Source: an uncultured Desulfovibrio sp. (GTDB lineage Bacteria > Desulfobacterota > Desulfovibrionia > Desulfovibrionales > Desulfovibrionaceae). Taken from it: 6,147 nt of DNA. The position numbers were made by a program, and so were the translations under genes. The number at the start of each line of letters is the position of its first letter. Positions within the stretch are counted from its first letter, which is position 1. The notes under the pieces were generated by a model that was given only the letters and a program-made list of their open reading frames with translations, had not been told where the DNA came from and made no database searches. The DNA lies in NCBI GenBank assembly GCA_947177645.1, contig CAMWVJ010000077.1:1-6147 (forward strand), written 5' to 3'. Positions 5,748 to 6,147 of the stretch are shown here, piece by piece.

Positions 5748-5757
5748 CGGGGCGCAC

Positions 5758-5776
5758 GGGGCGCGAAAGGCGCCCC
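5758..5776 (+). other. Leader hairpin of the nitroreductase gene
   Basis: GGGGCGC (5758-5764) pairs with GCGCCCC (5770-5776) around a GAAAG loop. It lies between the predicted transcription start and the GGAG ribosome binding site at 5791. No T-run follows, so it would not act as a standard terminator. It may stabilise the mRNA or be chance. Confidence 0.3.
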
Positions 5777-5800
5777 CATCCTCAAGCCCAGGAGACAGCC

Positions 5801-6147
5801 ATGGATGTGTTTGAAGCCCTGTTCACCCGGCGCAGTATCCGCAAATATACCGACCAGCCCGTGAGCGACGCGGACGTGGAAACCATGCTCAAGGCCGCCA
5901 TGCTGGCCCCGAGCGCCAAGAACGAGCGCCCCTGGGCCTTCGTGGTGGTGCGCGACGCGGGCCTCAGGGAGGAGCTTTCCGAAGCCACGCCCTATGTGAA
6001 GATGGCGGCGCAGGCGCCGGTGGTCATCGTGGTCTGCGGCGACCTCAATGAGGACAAGGCCGGGGGCCGCTGGGTGCAGGACTGCTCCGCGGCCATCGAG
6101 AACCTGCTCATCGCGGCGCGCGGCCTCGAGATCGGCACGGTCTGGTG
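5801..6147 (+). CDS. Nitroreductase family protein (5' part, cut by window end)
   Basis: The first 115 residues are present and the frame runs off the window; family members are usually about 170-220 residues, so roughly a third or more is missing. FMN-binding signatures are clear: RRSIRKY (10-16) near the N-terminus, which binds the flavin phosphate; SAKNERPW (38-45), a variant of the common SAxNxQPW; and QDCSAAIENLLIAA (93-106) followed by RGLEIGTVW, the helix and turn at the dimer interface. Enzymes of this family are cytoplasmic FMN-dependent dimers that use NAD(P)H to reduce nitro compounds, quinones or other substrates. The substrate cannot be told here. The start has AGGAG six to seven bases upstream and a plausible promoter. 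It diverges from the Kef-type antiporter across 143 bases. Confidence 0.94.
   Translation, partial: MDVFEALFTRRSIRKYTDQPVSDADVETMLKAAMLAPSAKNERPWAFVVVRDAGLREELSEATPYVKMAAQAPVVIVVCGDLNEDKAGGRWVQDCSAAIENLLIAARGLEIGTVW

Noticed and set aside
4348..5757. 469-codon minus-strand frame overlapping the antiporter in another frame
   Set aside because: The Arg/His/Pro/Ala-rich product has no recognisable fold, while the overlapping frame gives all the CPA2 and TrkA motifs.
1..6147. Mobile element, CRISPR array, tRNA or toxin-antitoxin module
   Set aside because: No transposase or integrase motifs, no regularly spaced repeats, no tRNA-like fold and no small toxin/antitoxin gene pair were seen.

Overview
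The window is GC-rich chromosomal DNA with strongly G/C-biased third codon positions. It carries two motility genes, a branched-chain amino acid exporter operon, a Kef-type cation/proton antiporter and the start of a nitroreductase. A DUF4911-type protein, a family I associate with sulfate-reducing Desulfovibrio-like bacteria, plus the gene mix and GC content, suggest a Desulfovibrionaceae-like organism. That assignment is inference. There is no transposase, integrase, CRISPR array, tRNA or rRNA, and the region reads as stable core or near-core genome.

Layout. Positions 1-70 are non-coding and hold a small hairpin and the cheV ribosome binding site. cheV (71-1027, +) encodes a CheW-receiver chemotaxis adaptor. 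A 58-base gap holds a GC hairpin and a good -24/-12 (sigma-54) promoter match. fliR (1086-1877, +), a flagellar export-gate protein, follows with no Shine-Dalgarno. After a 101-base gap with a plausible sigma-70 promoter comes a probable operon (1979-3608, +): a 67-residue two-helix membrane protein, azlC, azlD and a small DUF4911-like gene. The last three are joined by two ATGA stop/start overlaps. A CPA2/Kef antiporter with TrkA-N and TrkA-C domains (3642-5657, -) converges on this operon across 33 bases, with an imperfect hairpin at the junction. A 143-base divergent region then separates the antiporter from a nitroreductase-family gene (5801 to the window end, +), which is cut by the edge.

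How the genes work together. CheV links chemoreceptors to CheA and FliR is part of the flagellar secretion gate, so the left end serves motility. AzlC and AzlD form the two subunits of a branched-chain amino acid exporter. The antiporter and nitroreductase share an upstream region and could both belong to a redox or electrophile stress response, but only their arrangement suggests this. I found no clearly new system. The most interesting signal is the sigma-54-like promoter placed so that fliR mRNA would be essentially leaderless, which fits the missing ribosome binding site.
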